Below are positions 50,437 through 58,216 of a stretch of DNA of 58,232 nt, piece by piece (the stretch's first letter is position 1; every line of letters begins with the position of its first letter). Source of the DNA: DASZHJ01 sp035581425 (lineage in GTDB: Bacteria; Pseudomonadota; Alphaproteobacteria; ATCC43930; CGMCC-115725). A program made the position numbers and the translations under genes. The notes beneath the pieces were generated by a model, which saw nothing but the letters and a program-made list of their open reading frames with translations, was not told where the DNA came from and did not search any database. The stretch is taken from positions 1-58,232 of the forward strand of contig DATJVP010000155.1 of NCBI GenBank assembly GCA_035581425.1. Direction: 5' to 3'.

Positions 50437-50676
50437 TCAAAGGCGCTTGTGGGAGCCGTCGCAGAGCGGCTTCGCCGCGGAATGCTTGCAGCCGCAGAAC
50501 CAGAGCTCCTGCGACTGGTTGGCCGTGTATTGCATCGGGGAAAGTCCGGTACCCTTGTGCGAGCCGTCGCAGAAAGGCTGCGACTTGCTGCGGCCGCAGG
50601 CACACCACCAGTATTCGCGGCCCGCTTCGACAGTGACGCCGTAAGGTGCTTTCTGAGCGGGAATCGGCTCGGCCAT
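50437..50676 (-). CDS. Double CDGSH iron-sulfur protein
   Basis: A 79-residue protein with two CDGSH motifs. Each should hold a [2Fe-2S] cluster through three Cys and one His: Cys25, Cys27, Cys36, His40 for the first and Cys61, Cys63, Cys72, His76 for the second. Both are complete. There is no signal or membrane segment. CDGSH proteins take part in redox sensing or iron-sulfur transfer, with few bacterial examples studied. It is divergent from thrB and upstream of a lipoprotein gene. Confidence 0.92.
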   Translation of the reverse strand: MAEPIPAQKAPYGVTVEAGREYWWCACGRSKSQPFCDGSHKGTGLSPMQYTANQSQELWFCGCKHSAAKPLCDGSHKRL

Positions 50677-50879
50677 GGTCCCTCGTCCGTGGGTGCTATG
50701 CGTGCGCGCGAGCGAACTCTATGCGAGGGCGCCCGGCGGCACAAGGCCCGGAGCCGCGACGTTGCGCGCCGCCGCGGCCTCCACCAGAATGCCGCGGTCG
50801 CCCATGAGCCTTCCCCTCGCTGCCCCCATTTCCGCTGCGCCTTTACCGGGCGCGGCGGCCGCCTGAGTCGCCGCCGGTC

Positions 50880-51845
50880 ATGGCCGTCTATACCGATGTC
50901 GGCGACGAGGACCTCACGGCTTTCGTCGCGCAATACGACATCGGCGCGGTCCTTTCCTGCAAGGGGATCGCCGAGGGCGTCGAGAACTCCAACTACCTCC
51001 TGCAGACGGAGCGGGGCAGCTTCATCCTGACGCTCTACGAGAAGCGCGTGGCGCCGCAGGACCTGCCCTTCTTCATCGCGCTAATGGAGCATCTCGCAGC
51101 GCAGGGGATCGCCTGCCCGACGCCGGTGAAGGCGCGGGACGGCGTCGCGCTCCGCCGGCTCTGCAACCGCCCCGCCGCGATCGTGACCTTCCTCGAGGGC
51201 ATGTGGCCGCGCCGCATCCACCCCTTCCATTGCGCGGGGGTCGGCGGGGCGCTCGCATCGCTCCATCTCGCGGGGGCGGGCTTCGGCATGGCGCGTCCCA
51301 ACAACCTCTCGGTCGCGGGCTGGCGTACGCTCTTCGAGGCCTGCCGGGAGCGCGCGCACGAGGTGAGGCCCGGACTCGCGGAGGAGTTGGGTCAGGAACT
51401 CGAGGAGCTCGAGCGGCGCTGGCCCAAGGACCTTCCCCACGGCACCATCCACGCGGATCTCTTTCCCGACAACGTGTTCTTCCGCGCCGAGGTGGTTTCG
51501 GGACTGATCGACTTCTATTTCGCCTGCACCGACTTCCTCGCTTACGACGTCGCCATCTGCCTGAACGCCTGGTGCTTCGAGGCCGATGGCGACTTCAACG
51601 TGACGAAGGCGCGGCTGCTGCTGGGGGGCTATCGCGCGCGGCGCGCGCTCTCGGCAGCGGAGCTCGAGGCGCTGCCGCTGCTGGCGCGAGGGAGCGCGCT
51701 GCGTTTCCTGCTGACGCGCCTTTACGATCTTCTCAATCACCCCGCGGGCGCGCTGGTGCGGCCCAAGGACCCGATCGAGTATCTGCGCAAGCTGCGCTTC
51801 CATCGAGGCATCGTCCGTGCCAGCGCCTACGGCATCGACGGATGA
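50880..51845 (+). CDS. thrB: Homoserine kinase (ThrB, aminoglycoside phosphotransferase fold)
   Basis: Phosphorylates homoserine for threonine synthesis. This is the second type of ThrB, 321 residues, with a protein-kinase-like fold. The catalytic loop is TIHADLFPDNVFF with Asp193, and the metal site is SGLIDFYFACTDFLAYDVA. It opens with MAVYTDVGDEDLTAFVAQYD, characteristic of proteobacterial homologues. The stop codon overlaps the rnhA start by four bases, a pairing often seen in alphaproteobacteria. Confidence 0.96.
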   Translation: MAVYTDVGDEDLTAFVAQYDIGAVLSCKGIAEGVENSNYLLQTERGSFILTLYEKRVAPQDLPFFIALMEHLAAQGIACPTPVKARDGVALRRLCNRPAAIVTFLEGMWPRRIHPFHCAGVGGALASLHLAGAGFGMARPNNLSVAGWRTLFEACRERAHEVRPGLAEELGQELEELERRWPKDLPHGTIHADLFPDNVFFRAEVVSGLIDFYFACTDFLAYDVAICLNAWCFEADGDFNVTKARLLLGGYRARRALSAAELEALPLLARGSALRFLLTRLYDLLNHPAGALVRPKDPIEYLRKLRFHRGIVRASAYGIDG

Positions 51846-52303
51846 GCCGTGCCGATAGCGATGTCGTCGACATTTTTTCCGACGGTGCCTGCAGCGGAAA
51901 TCCCGGTCCCGGCGGCTGGGGAGCGGTCCTGCGCTTCCGCGAGCGCGAGCGGGAACTCTCGGGTTTCGAGGCCGCGACCACCAACAACCGCATGGAGATG
52001 ATTGCAGCGATTGCGGCGCTCGAGGCGCTGAAGCGTCCCTGCTCCGTTCGCATCCACACCGACAGCCGCTATCTCCATGACGGTGTGACGCGCTGGCTCG
52101 CGGATTGGAAGCGCCGCGGATGGCGCACCGCCGACAAGAAGCCCGTCAAGAACGTCGATCTCTGGCAGCGCCTCGAGGCGGCACTCGCGCCGCACCGGGT
52201 CGACTGGGTCTGGGTGCGCGGCCATGCCGGCCATCCCGAGAACGAGCGCGCCGACGCCCTCGCGCGCGGGGCAATCGCCGCCAATCGGAATGCCGAAGCC
52301 TGA
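51842..52303 (+). CDS. rnhA: Ribonuclease HI
   Basis: Degrades RNA in RNA-DNA hybrids. The 153-residue protein keeps the active-site acids: Asp14 in IFSDGACSGNPGPGGWG, Glu in NNRMEMIAAIAALEAL, Asp in IHTDSRYLHDGV and Asp in GHAGHPENERADALAR, plus the His of that last motif. The ATG lies on the thrB stop. An upstream continuation of the reading frame is antisense-free but inside thrB, so the short form is right. A strong hairpin follows the gene. Confidence 0.97.
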   Translation: MSRADSDVVDIFSDGACSGNPGPGGWGAVLRFRERERELSGFEAATTNNRMEMIAAIAALEALKRPCSVRIHTDSRYLHDGVTRWLADWKRRGWRTADKKPVKNVDLWQRLEAALAPHRVDWVWVRGHAGHPENERADALARGAIAANRNAEA

Positions 52304-52310
52304 CGCGCAA

Positions 52311-52332
52311 CCGCCGCCCCGAGGGGCGGCGG
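52311..52332. terminator. Bidirectional hairpin between rnhA and a peroxiredoxin gene
   Basis: CCGCCGCCCC and GGGGCGGCGG form a ten-base-pair stem with GA at the tip, eight bases after the rnhA stop and 22 bases beyond the end of the convergent peroxiredoxin gene. It is well placed to stop both transcripts, though no U-tract follows. Confidence 0.65.
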
Positions 52333-52354
52333 CCGGAGGATTATGTGGGAAGGG

Positions 52355-52834
52355 TCAGAGCGTCTTCAGGATTGCTTCGGCGCTAGAGACTTCGAAGGCG
52401 CCGGGGTTCTCGACGTTGAGCGTCTTGACGACGCCGTCCTGGACGACCATCGCATAACGGCGCGAACGCTTGCCGAGGCCATAGCCACTGCCGTCCATCT
52501 CGAGGTCGATCGCGCGGGTAAAGTCGCCGTTGCCGTCTGCGAGCATCAGTACCTTATCCTCGACCTTCTGGTCCTTGCCCCAGGCATTCATGACGAAGGC
52601 ATCATTGACCGAGAGGCAGGCGATGGTATCGACGCCCTTCCCCTTGATCTCCGCTGCCTTCTGCACGAAGCCCGGGAGATGCTTCGCCGAGCAGGTCGGT
52701 GTGAAGGCGCCGGGGAGCGCGAACAGCACGACTTTCTTGCCCTTGAAGATCTCGTCCGTGGTGATGTCCTTGATACCCTCTGCCGTCATGTGCTTGAGCT
52801 TCACCGACGGGATCTTTTCGCCGACCTTGATCAT
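52355..52834 (-). CDS. Peroxiredoxin, Prx5/hybrid type
   Basis: A 159-residue thiol peroxidase. The peroxidatic site is PGAFTPTCSAKHLPGF, with Thr45 and Cys48; a second cysteine, Cys73, lies in DTIACLSVND and is usual in the Prx5 group. It reduces hydrogen peroxide and alkyl hydroperoxides with glutathione/glutaredoxin or thioredoxin. No glutaredoxin domain is fused to it. It is convergent with rnhA and, on the same strand, sits 84 bases downstream of nothing but the dsbD 3' end, so it is likely its own unit. Confidence 0.95.
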   Translation of the reverse strand: MIKVGEKIPSVKLKHMTAEGIKDITTDEIFKGKKVVLFALPGAFTPTCSAKHLPGFVQKAAEIKGKGVDTIACLSVNDAFVMNAWGKDQKVEDKVLMLADGNGDFTRAIDLEMDGSGYGLGKRSRRYAMVVQDGVVKTLNVENPGAFEVSSAEAILKTL

Positions 52835-52918
52835 TGGCCTTCCCCTCTCCTGATACGAATTTCGATCTGCGGGGCGAGCCCCGCGTCGGCGCTACAATAG
52901 TGGGTCGATCCGCGAAAA

Positions 52919-55030
52919 TCACCCCCCAGGGCGTGGGGTTATGTTGTCAGCGGCGCGTGACGATCCCTGCGCCTTCTCGATTGCCCGCAGCACGTCCTCC
53001 GCGCTCAGCAACTCCGAGAGCGCGATCCCGCTGGGGGCGCCCGGCCCATAGACGGCGTTGAAGGGAATGCCGTAGCGACCGTAGCTCATGAGATAGGCCG
53101 AGATCGCCGCGTCCGGTCGCGTCCAATCCGCGATCATTGCAACCGTGCCCGGCGCCGCGAGGCGCTCGCGCACCGGCGAGCGGTCGAGAACCAGCCACCG
53201 GTTGAACTTGCAGTTGACGCACCAATCCGCGGTCACGTCGACGAAGACGACCTTGCCCTCGCGGACGAGCCCCGCGATCTGCGTACGGTCGAAGGGCCGC
53301 CAGAGCGTGTCCGCGAGCCTGCTCGGCGCCGCCTGCGGCGACGGCAAAATCATGACCGCGCCGAACGCCGCGGCAATCGCGAGGAGTACTCCGGTAGTGC
53401 GCCAGCGCGATGCGCGCGCGAAACCCAGAAAGAGCAGCAGAGCCACAAGGAACGCCGCGACCAGCGCCGCCGCAGGGAGCCCGGCCTCGGCTACCAGGAC
53501 GAAGACGAGCCATGCGGAAGTGCCCAAGAGAGCGAGGCCGAGAATGCGGCGGAGCGTCAGCATCCAATGCCCGGGCCGAGGCAGAAGATGCGCCAATGCC
53601 GGCACGACCGCGACGGCGAAATAGGGCAGCGCGAGGCCGAGCCCCAATGCCGCGAAGACGGCGAGGATGTCGAGGCTCGAACCCGCGAGCGCGAATCCCA
53701 CGGCCGTGCCGAGAAGCGGCGCCGAGCAGGGCGTGGCGAGCAGGGTCGCAAGCGCGCCCGCGGCGACGCTTCCGAGCATCGAGGGGCGACCGGGCGCGAG
53801 GCTCGCGCGGTCCGCGATGGCGCGCGGCAAGGAAATCTCGAACCAGCCCCAGAGATTGGCGGCGAAGAGCGTGGTGAGCACCGCCATCGCCGCGAGGAAG
53901 GCCGGCTGCTGGAACTGTGCCCCCCATCCCACCGCCATGCCCGCGCTCCGCACCGCGAGCATCGCGCCCGCGAGCACGAGGAATGAAAGCAGGATGCCCA
54001 GGGCCGTCGCGAGGAAGCTACGCCGAAGCTCCGCGCTGCTCTCGCCGTGCCCGACCGCTGCCAGCAGCTTCAGCGACAGCACGGGCAGCACGCAGGGCAT
54101 GAAATTCAGGATGAAGCCGCCGAGAAGCGCCAGCAGCAGCACGCGCAGCAATGACGGAAGCGCTGCCGGCGGCGCTTCCTCCGAGGGCACCGCCACTGCC
54201 TCGAGCGCACGCAAGCCATCGACGACGGTGACGGTGAGAGGCTTCGCAGAAAGCATCGCGAGCGTCTTGCCATCGCCATAGACGGGAATGCGCAGCTCTG
54301 GATGCGCGGGGTCGCCTGCGAGCACGGGCGCGCCGAACCCCACGCCCTCGGGCCCTTCGACGAACGCATCGGGGCGTGCGAGCGGGGGATCGGCGTTGAG
54401 GCGCAGGAGCAAGTGCGGCTTGTCGCCGGACTCAATTCCCGCGGAGACGAGATGAAGCCCCGCCGCCTTGCCGTCGCCAGGCACCTTGGCTTGGTATTCC
54501 GCGATGACTTCGGCGAAGCCTCCACTTGCCGCGGGGCCCGCGGGGAGGTCGAGCGTCAGCGTGGTCTCGTAGGGAATGCAGATCTTCTCGCAGGTGAGAT
54601 AGTTGAGCGCGACGACGGCGTGGAGCGGCGCACCCGGCTTTGCGAGCGTTACCGCGATCGGGAGCACCACCGTGCCTTCGTAGCCAACGGTCTCGAGCCC
54701 GAGCACGCTGAAGCGCTCAGGAGCGGGCCAAGCGATGCCGGCGCTCGCGATATTCTCCGACCCCGCCCAATCGAGCTGCGGCGGGAAGCCCGCATCGCCC
54801 GGCGAGCGCCAGTAGATCTTCCAGCCCCCGGCGAGCTCGAATTGCAGGCCGAGCGTTGTCTGTGCTGCGCTCCCGACGCTGGGCTCCGCGGCAATGAGGC
54901 GCACCCGGCCCTGCTGGGTCGTGAACCACGAGGAGGCCGGCTCCGTTGCGCCGGCAGCGATGGACGCGCCCAGCAGCAGGCAAGCGGCAAGGCAGAGCAG
55001 GCCGAGGGGACGGAGCACCGAGCGGGGCAT
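52919..55030 (-). CDS. dsbD: Thiol:disulfide interchange protein DsbD family
   Basis: A 703-residue inner-membrane reductant importer. It carries electrons from cytoplasmic thioredoxin to periplasmic proteins. After a signal peptide (to about residue 27) the periplasmic alpha domain has Cys147 and Cys151 in NYLTCEKICIPYE. The eight-helix core has Cys313 in FMPCVLP and Cys435 in ATPCSAP. The C-terminal thioredoxin domain has Cys604 and Cys607 in ADWCVNCKF. The large N-terminal domain resembles ScsB more than E. coli DsbD. It is divergent from yqgE. I set the start at the ATG that gives a clean signal peptide. Confidence 0.93.
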   Translation of the reverse strand: MPRSVLRPLGLLCLAACLLLGASIAAGATEPASSWFTTQQGRVRLIAAEPSVGSAAQTTLGLQFELAGGWKIYWRSPGDAGFPPQLDWAGSENIASAGIAWPAPERFSVLGLETVGYEGTVVLPIAVTLAKPGAPLHAVVALNYLTCEKICIPYETTLTLDLPAGPAASGGFAEVIAEYQAKVPGDGKAAGLHLVSAGIESGDKPHLLLRLNADPPLARPDAFVEGPEGVGFGAPVLAGDPAHPELRIPVYGDGKTLAMLSAKPLTVTVVDGLRALEAVAVPSEEAPPAALPSLLRVLLLALLGGFILNFMPCVLPVLSLKLLAAVGHGESSAELRRSFLATALGILLSFLVLAGAMLAVRSAGMAVGWGAQFQQPAFLAAMAVLTTLFAANLWGWFEISLPRAIADRASLAPGRPSMLGSVAAGALATLLATPCSAPLLGTAVGFALAGSSLDILAVFAALGLGLALPYFAVAVVPALAHLLPRPGHWMLTLRRILGLALLGTSAWLVFVLVAEAGLPAAALVAAFLVALLLFLGFARASRWRTTGVLLAIAAAFGAVMILPSPQAAPSRLADTLWRPFDRTQIAGLVREGKVVFVDVTADWCVNCKFNRWLVLDRSPVRERLAAPGTVAMIADWTRPDAAISAYLMSYGRYGIPFNAVYGPGAPSGIALSELLSAEDVLRAIEKAQGSSRAADNITPRPGG

Positions 55031-55142
55031 GACGGCTTCCAGGGCCCTTATATAGGGCTTCCCGCCCGCACGATAGGGCCGCCCATGCCGAGGACGCTTG
55101 CACTGCGACGGGCTCGGGCCTATTTCCAATTCCGGCTTATGC

Positions 55143-55148
55143 AAGGAG
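55143..55148 (+). promoter_or_regulatory. Ribosome binding site deciding the yqgE start
   Basis: AAGGAG lies eight bases before the GTG at 55157, whose product begins MSTLAGQLLIAMP as in the family. An ATG six codons upstream overlaps this site. Confidence 0.7.
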
Positions 55149-55156
55149 ATCGGCGC

Positions 55157-55717
55157 GTGAGTACGCTTGCGGGACAGCTCTTGATCGCGATGCCGCAGAT
55201 GCAGGACCAGCGATTCGCACGGTCCGTGATCTACGTCTGCGCTCATGGCAATGAGGGCGCCATGGGAATCGTTGTCAACAAGCTCGTGGACAACCCGCCG
55301 GTCAAGATGTCGGAGCTGCTGGCGAAGCTCGGCATCGAGGCAGCGGGTTTGCGCGGGGATGGCCGCGTCCATTTCGGCGGCCCCGTCGAGTCGGGCTTGG
55401 GCTTCGTCCTTCATTCGGCCGATTACACCGAGCAGGGAACGCTGGTGGTGGGCGACAACATGGCCTTGACCGCGACGCTCGACATTCTCCGCGCGATCGG
55501 GCGCGGCGAGGGACCGAAGAAGCGCCTTCTGGCCCTCGGCTATTCCGGCTGGGGTCCCGGTCAGCTCGATTCGGAGATCCAGGCGAATGGCTGGCTCCAT
55601 GTCGCCGCCGACGAGGGCCTCGTCTTCGACCGCGACCTCAAGGACAAGTGGCGACAGGCTCTCGCCAAGATCGGCGTCAATCTCTCTGCCCTCTCGGGCG
55701 ACGCAGGGCACGCATGA
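55157..55717 (+). CDS. yqgE: YqgE/AlgH family protein
   Basis: A 186-residue cytosolic protein of the AlgH/YqgE family, of uncertain role although often near ruvX or redox genes. It opens STLAGQLLIAMPQMQDQRF, has the family's HGNEGAMGIVVNKL and VHFGGPVESGLGFVLHS, and the YSGWGPGQLDSEIQANGWL segment. A proper ribosome site fixes the GTG start. The stop codon overlaps the next gene's start (ATGA). Being divergent from dsbD repeats an arrangement common in alphaproteobacteria. Confidence 0.95.
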   Translation: MSTLAGQLLIAMPQMQDQRFARSVIYVCAHGNEGAMGIVVNKLVDNPPVKMSELLAKLGIEAAGLRGDGRVHFGGPVESGLGFVLHSADYTEQGTLVVGDNMALTATLDILRAIGRGEGPKKRLLALGYSGWGPGQLDSEIQANGWLHVAADEGLVFDRDLKDKWRQALAKIGVNLSALSGDAGHA

Positions 55718-56166
55718 GCGCAGAGCGTTATCTCGAGGACTTCACGCCCGGGCAAAAATTTGCCTCAGGCCGTCTCAGCATCGACAAGGACAGCATCAAG
55801 CGCTTCGCGCTGGAATTCGATCCGCAGCCCTTCCATCTCGACGAGGCCGCCGCCGCGAAAACCATCTTCGCGGGCCTGGCCGCGAGCGGCTGGCACACGG
55901 CAGCGCTCACCATGCGTCTCCTCGTCGAGAGCGAGCTCCAGCCCATGGGCGGCATCGTCGGCGCCGGCTTCGATGAGTTCCGCTGGCCTCGCCCCGTCCG
56001 CCCCGGCGACGAACTCCATCTGGAGATCGAGGTACTGGAAGTGCGCCCCTCGAAATCGCGCCCCGACCAGGGCCTCATCAAGGTCCGCACCACCACGCTC
56101 AACCAGAAGGGCGAGCCGGTACAGGTGAATGTCGGGAACCTGATCGTGCCGCGCAGACCAGCGTGA
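55714..56166 (+). CDS. MaoC family (R)-hydratase / dehydratase
   Basis: A 150-residue hot-dog-fold protein. The hydratase-2 motif reads FALEFDPQPFHLDEAAAA with Asp36 and His41, and FAGLAASGWHTAALTMRLL follows. It would hydrate or dehydrate a short enoyl-CoA. A phrase of this type (GAGFDEFRWPRPVRPGDELH) is seen in single-domain MaoC proteins of alphaproteobacteria. It is translationally coupled to yqgE and convergent with a GNAT acetyltransferase gene; the substrate is unknown. Confidence 0.93.
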   Translation: MSAERYLEDFTPGQKFASGRLSIDKDSIKRFALEFDPQPFHLDEAAAAKTIFAGLAASGWHTAALTMRLLVESELQPMGGIVGAGFDEFRWPRPVRPGDELHLEIEVLEVRPSKSRPDQGLIKVRTTTLNQKGEPVQVNVGNLIVPRRPA

Positions 56167-56204
56167 CCCTTCTCCCTCCGGGGGAAGGGTTGAGGTGAGG
56201 GGGG
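56167..56204. repeat. Palindromic intergenic element, REP-like
   Basis: CCCTTCTCCCTCCGGGGGAAGGG is an imperfect palindrome followed by TTGAGGTGAGGGG, between the convergent maoC and GNAT genes. Similar GGGGAAGGGT...GGTGAGGGG elements are scattered between genes in many proteobacteria. Only one copy is in this window. It may also act as a terminator for both genes. Confidence 0.5.
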
Positions 56205-56205
56205 C

Positions 56206-56811
56206 TTACCGTCCAGTCCATTCCTCGCGGAGCAGCGCAAAGAGGACGTGGTCCTGCCATTTGCCGTCGATGCAGAGGTATTTCCGCGCGTAGCCTTCCT
56301 CGCGGAAGCCGCAGCGCAGGAGGAGGTGGCGGCTCTTCGCGTTGTGCGGCAGGCAGGCGGCTTCGACGCGGTGGAGATGCAGGCGATCGAATGCGAAGCC
56401 CAGCATGAGCCGGAGCGCCTCCTTCATATAGCCGCGGCCGGCATAGCGCTCGCCCATCCAATAGCCGAGGCTCCCGGTCTCGGCGACACCTCGGCGGATG
56501 TTGGTGAGGCCGATCCCACCCATGAGCTTTCCGCTGTCGCGCGAGAAGACGAATAGGCTGTAGCCCTGATCTTGCCGCCAATCCGCGGCGTAGCGCGCAA
56601 GGCGGCGACGGAAGGAGCTGCGCGTCAGCGCATCGGCGCTCCAGCTCGGCTCCCAGGGCGTGAGGAATCCGCGCGACTCCGCGCGGACCTCTGCCCAATT
56701 GTCAAAATCCGTGCGCTCCGCCGGACGCAACACCACCTGCTCGCCGAGCAGCCGTAGCGCCGGCGGCGAGCCCGCAAAGATACGCGGCAGGCGGAGGATG
56801 TCGGTCGCCAT
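56206..56811 (-). CDS. GNAT family N-acetyltransferase, RimJ-like
   Basis: A 201-residue acetyltransferase of the RimJ/RimL branch. It has LRPAERTDFDNWAEVRAESR near residue 30, the acetyl-CoA region LGYWMGERYAGRGYMKEALR, and the C-terminal RVEAACLPHNAKSRHLLLRC with GFREEGYARKYLCIDGKWQD. It probably acetylates the N-terminus of a protein, perhaps a ribosomal protein. It starts 12 bases after the M16 peptidase gene and is likely cotranscribed with it. Confidence 0.94.
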   Translation of the reverse strand: MATDILRLPRIFAGSPPALRLLGEQVVLRPAERTDFDNWAEVRAESRGFLTPWEPSWSADALTRSSFRRRLARYAADWRQDQGYSLFVFSRDSGKLMGGIGLTNIRRGVAETGSLGYWMGERYAGRGYMKEALRLMLGFAFDRLHLHRVEAACLPHNAKSRHLLLRCGFREEGYARKYLCIDGKWQDHVLFALLREEWTGR

Positions 56812-56823
56812 CGCCTCTCTTCC

Positions 56824-58149
56824 TCAGGCCGCGAGCCGCTCGGTCACGCGGCTGTAGTCCTCGAGCTGCCCGATGGGCCCGAGCGCCGTCAGCGTGAGCG
56901 CGCCCGCGCCGACGGCGCGCGCCGCGCGCACGATCGCTGCGGCATCGACGGCGTCGATCTTGCGCACGATCTCCTGCGGATCGAAGGGGCGGCCGTGGAC
57001 GAGCATGTAATGAGCCTGCTGCTCTGCCCGCGCCGAGGTGCTCTCGAGCGACATCAGGAGGCCGGATTTGAGCTGCGCGCGCGCGCGCTGGATCTCCTCG
57101 GCATCGAAGCCCTGGGGCAAGCGCCGCATCTCCTCGCAGAGCACGGGCACGAGCTCCGCGACCTCGCTCTCGCCCGTGCCGGCGTAGATGCCGAAGAGCC
57201 CGGCATCGCTGTAGCCGTGGACGAAGGAGTAGATCGAATAGACGAGCCCGCGCTTCTCGCGAATTTCCTGGAAGAGCCGCGAGGACATGCCGCCGCCGAG
57301 CGCGGAGGAGAGAAGCTGCAACGCGTAGTAATCGGGATGTCCATAGGGCAGGCCCGGAAAGCCCAGCAGCACATGCACCTGCTCGAGGTCGCGAGGCTTG
57401 CGCAGGTCTCCGCCGCGGTAGCGCGGCGCCTCGGTTCGCGCCTCGCCCTTGAGCGGCAATCCACTGAAGGCGCGCTCGGCGAAGGCGACGACCACCTCAT
57501 GCTCGACCTTCCCGGCCGCCACCAGCACCATCCCCGCCGCGCCGTAGTTGCGCCTGAGATAGCCCGCGACGGTGTCGCGGTCGAGGCGGCGAATGATCTC
57601 GGCCCGCCCAAGCACCGGGCGACCCATCGCCTGATCGGGAAATGCGCATTCCTGGAAATAATCGAATACGATGTCGTCGGGCGTGTCCTCGGCCTGTCCG
57701 ATCTCCTGCAGGATCACCTGCCGCTCGCGCTCGAGCTCGACGGGGTCGAAGATCGAGCGCTGCAGGATGTCCGCGAGAATGTCGAGCGCGAGCGCCTGGT
57801 CGCCCGCGAGCACCTTCGCGTAATAGGCGGTCTGCTCGCGCGACGTATAGGCGTTCAAATGTCCGCCCACGTCCTCGATCTCGCGCGCGATCGCGAGTGC
57901 CGAGCGCCGCTCGGTGCCCTTGAAGGCCATGTGCTCGAGGAGATGCGAGATGCCGTTCACGTCCGCCGTCTCGTGGCGCGTGCCGGCGCCCACCCACACC
58001 CCGACCGCGACCCAGACGCCGAGCGAGACGGTCTCGACCGATTCCATGCGGTCGCTCACCACGGTAAGGCCGTTGGCGAGCACGGTCTTCTCGATCTCGT
58101 CCTGGGGCCGCCGAGTCTCCAGCGGCGCCAGCAGCTGCAGCCCCTCCAT
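56824..58149 (-). CDS. M16 family zinc metallopeptidase (processing-peptidase-like)
   Basis: A 441-residue pitrilysin/insulinase family peptidase. The inverted zinc motif HxxEH is at His69, Glu72, His73 in HLLEHMAFKGTE, with the third ligand in the region TSREQTAYYAKVL. The second, catalytically inactive half has the R/Y pair expected for substrate binding (SALGGGMSSRLFQEIREKRG). It resembles mitochondrial processing peptidase beta. Just before the zinc motif, GVWVAVGVWVGAG shows a six-residue insertion that looks like a tandem duplication of GVWVxx. It may be the first gene of a unit with the GNAT gene; in relatives thrC lies upstream. Confidence 0.94.
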   Translation of the reverse strand: MEGLQLLAPLETRRPQDEIEKTVLANGLTVVSDRMESVETVSLGVWVAVGVWVGAGTRHETADVNGISHLLEHMAFKGTERRSALAIAREIEDVGGHLNAYTSREQTAYYAKVLAGDQALALDILADILQRSIFDPVELERERQVILQEIGQAEDTPDDIVFDYFQECAFPDQAMGRPVLGRAEIIRRLDRDTVAGYLRRNYGAAGMVLVAAGKVEHEVVVAFAERAFSGLPLKGEARTEAPRYRGGDLRKPRDLEQVHVLLGFPGLPYGHPDYYALQLLSSALGGGMSSRLFQEIREKRGLVYSIYSFVHGYSDAGLFGIYAGTGESEVAELVPVLCEEMRRLPQGFDAEEIQRARAQLKSGLLMSLESTSARAEQQAHYMLVHGRPFDPQEIVRKIDAVDAAAIVRAARAVGAGALTLTALGPIGQLEDYSRVTERLAA

Positions 58150-58184
58150 CTCTTATTTTCCTTTCAAATCAGATAGTTAGAAAT

Positions 58185-58216
58185 GAGGGCCGCATGCCCT
58201 CGAGCGCGAGCGAGGG
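58185..58216. terminator. Two overlapping hairpins at the window edge
   Basis: GAGGGC (58185-58190) pairs with GCCCTC (58196-58201), while CCCTCG (58197-58202) can instead pair with CGAGGG (58211-58216), sharing the central arm. The element lies 36 bases upstream of the M16 start and would follow a gene beyond the window on the minus strand. Either a terminator for that gene or a small attenuator; there is no U-tract. Confidence 0.35.

Noticed and set aside
51203..51841. Upstream continuation of the RNase HI frame inside thrB
   Set aside because: It has no similarity to anything and thrB is certain; the ATG at 51842 is standard.
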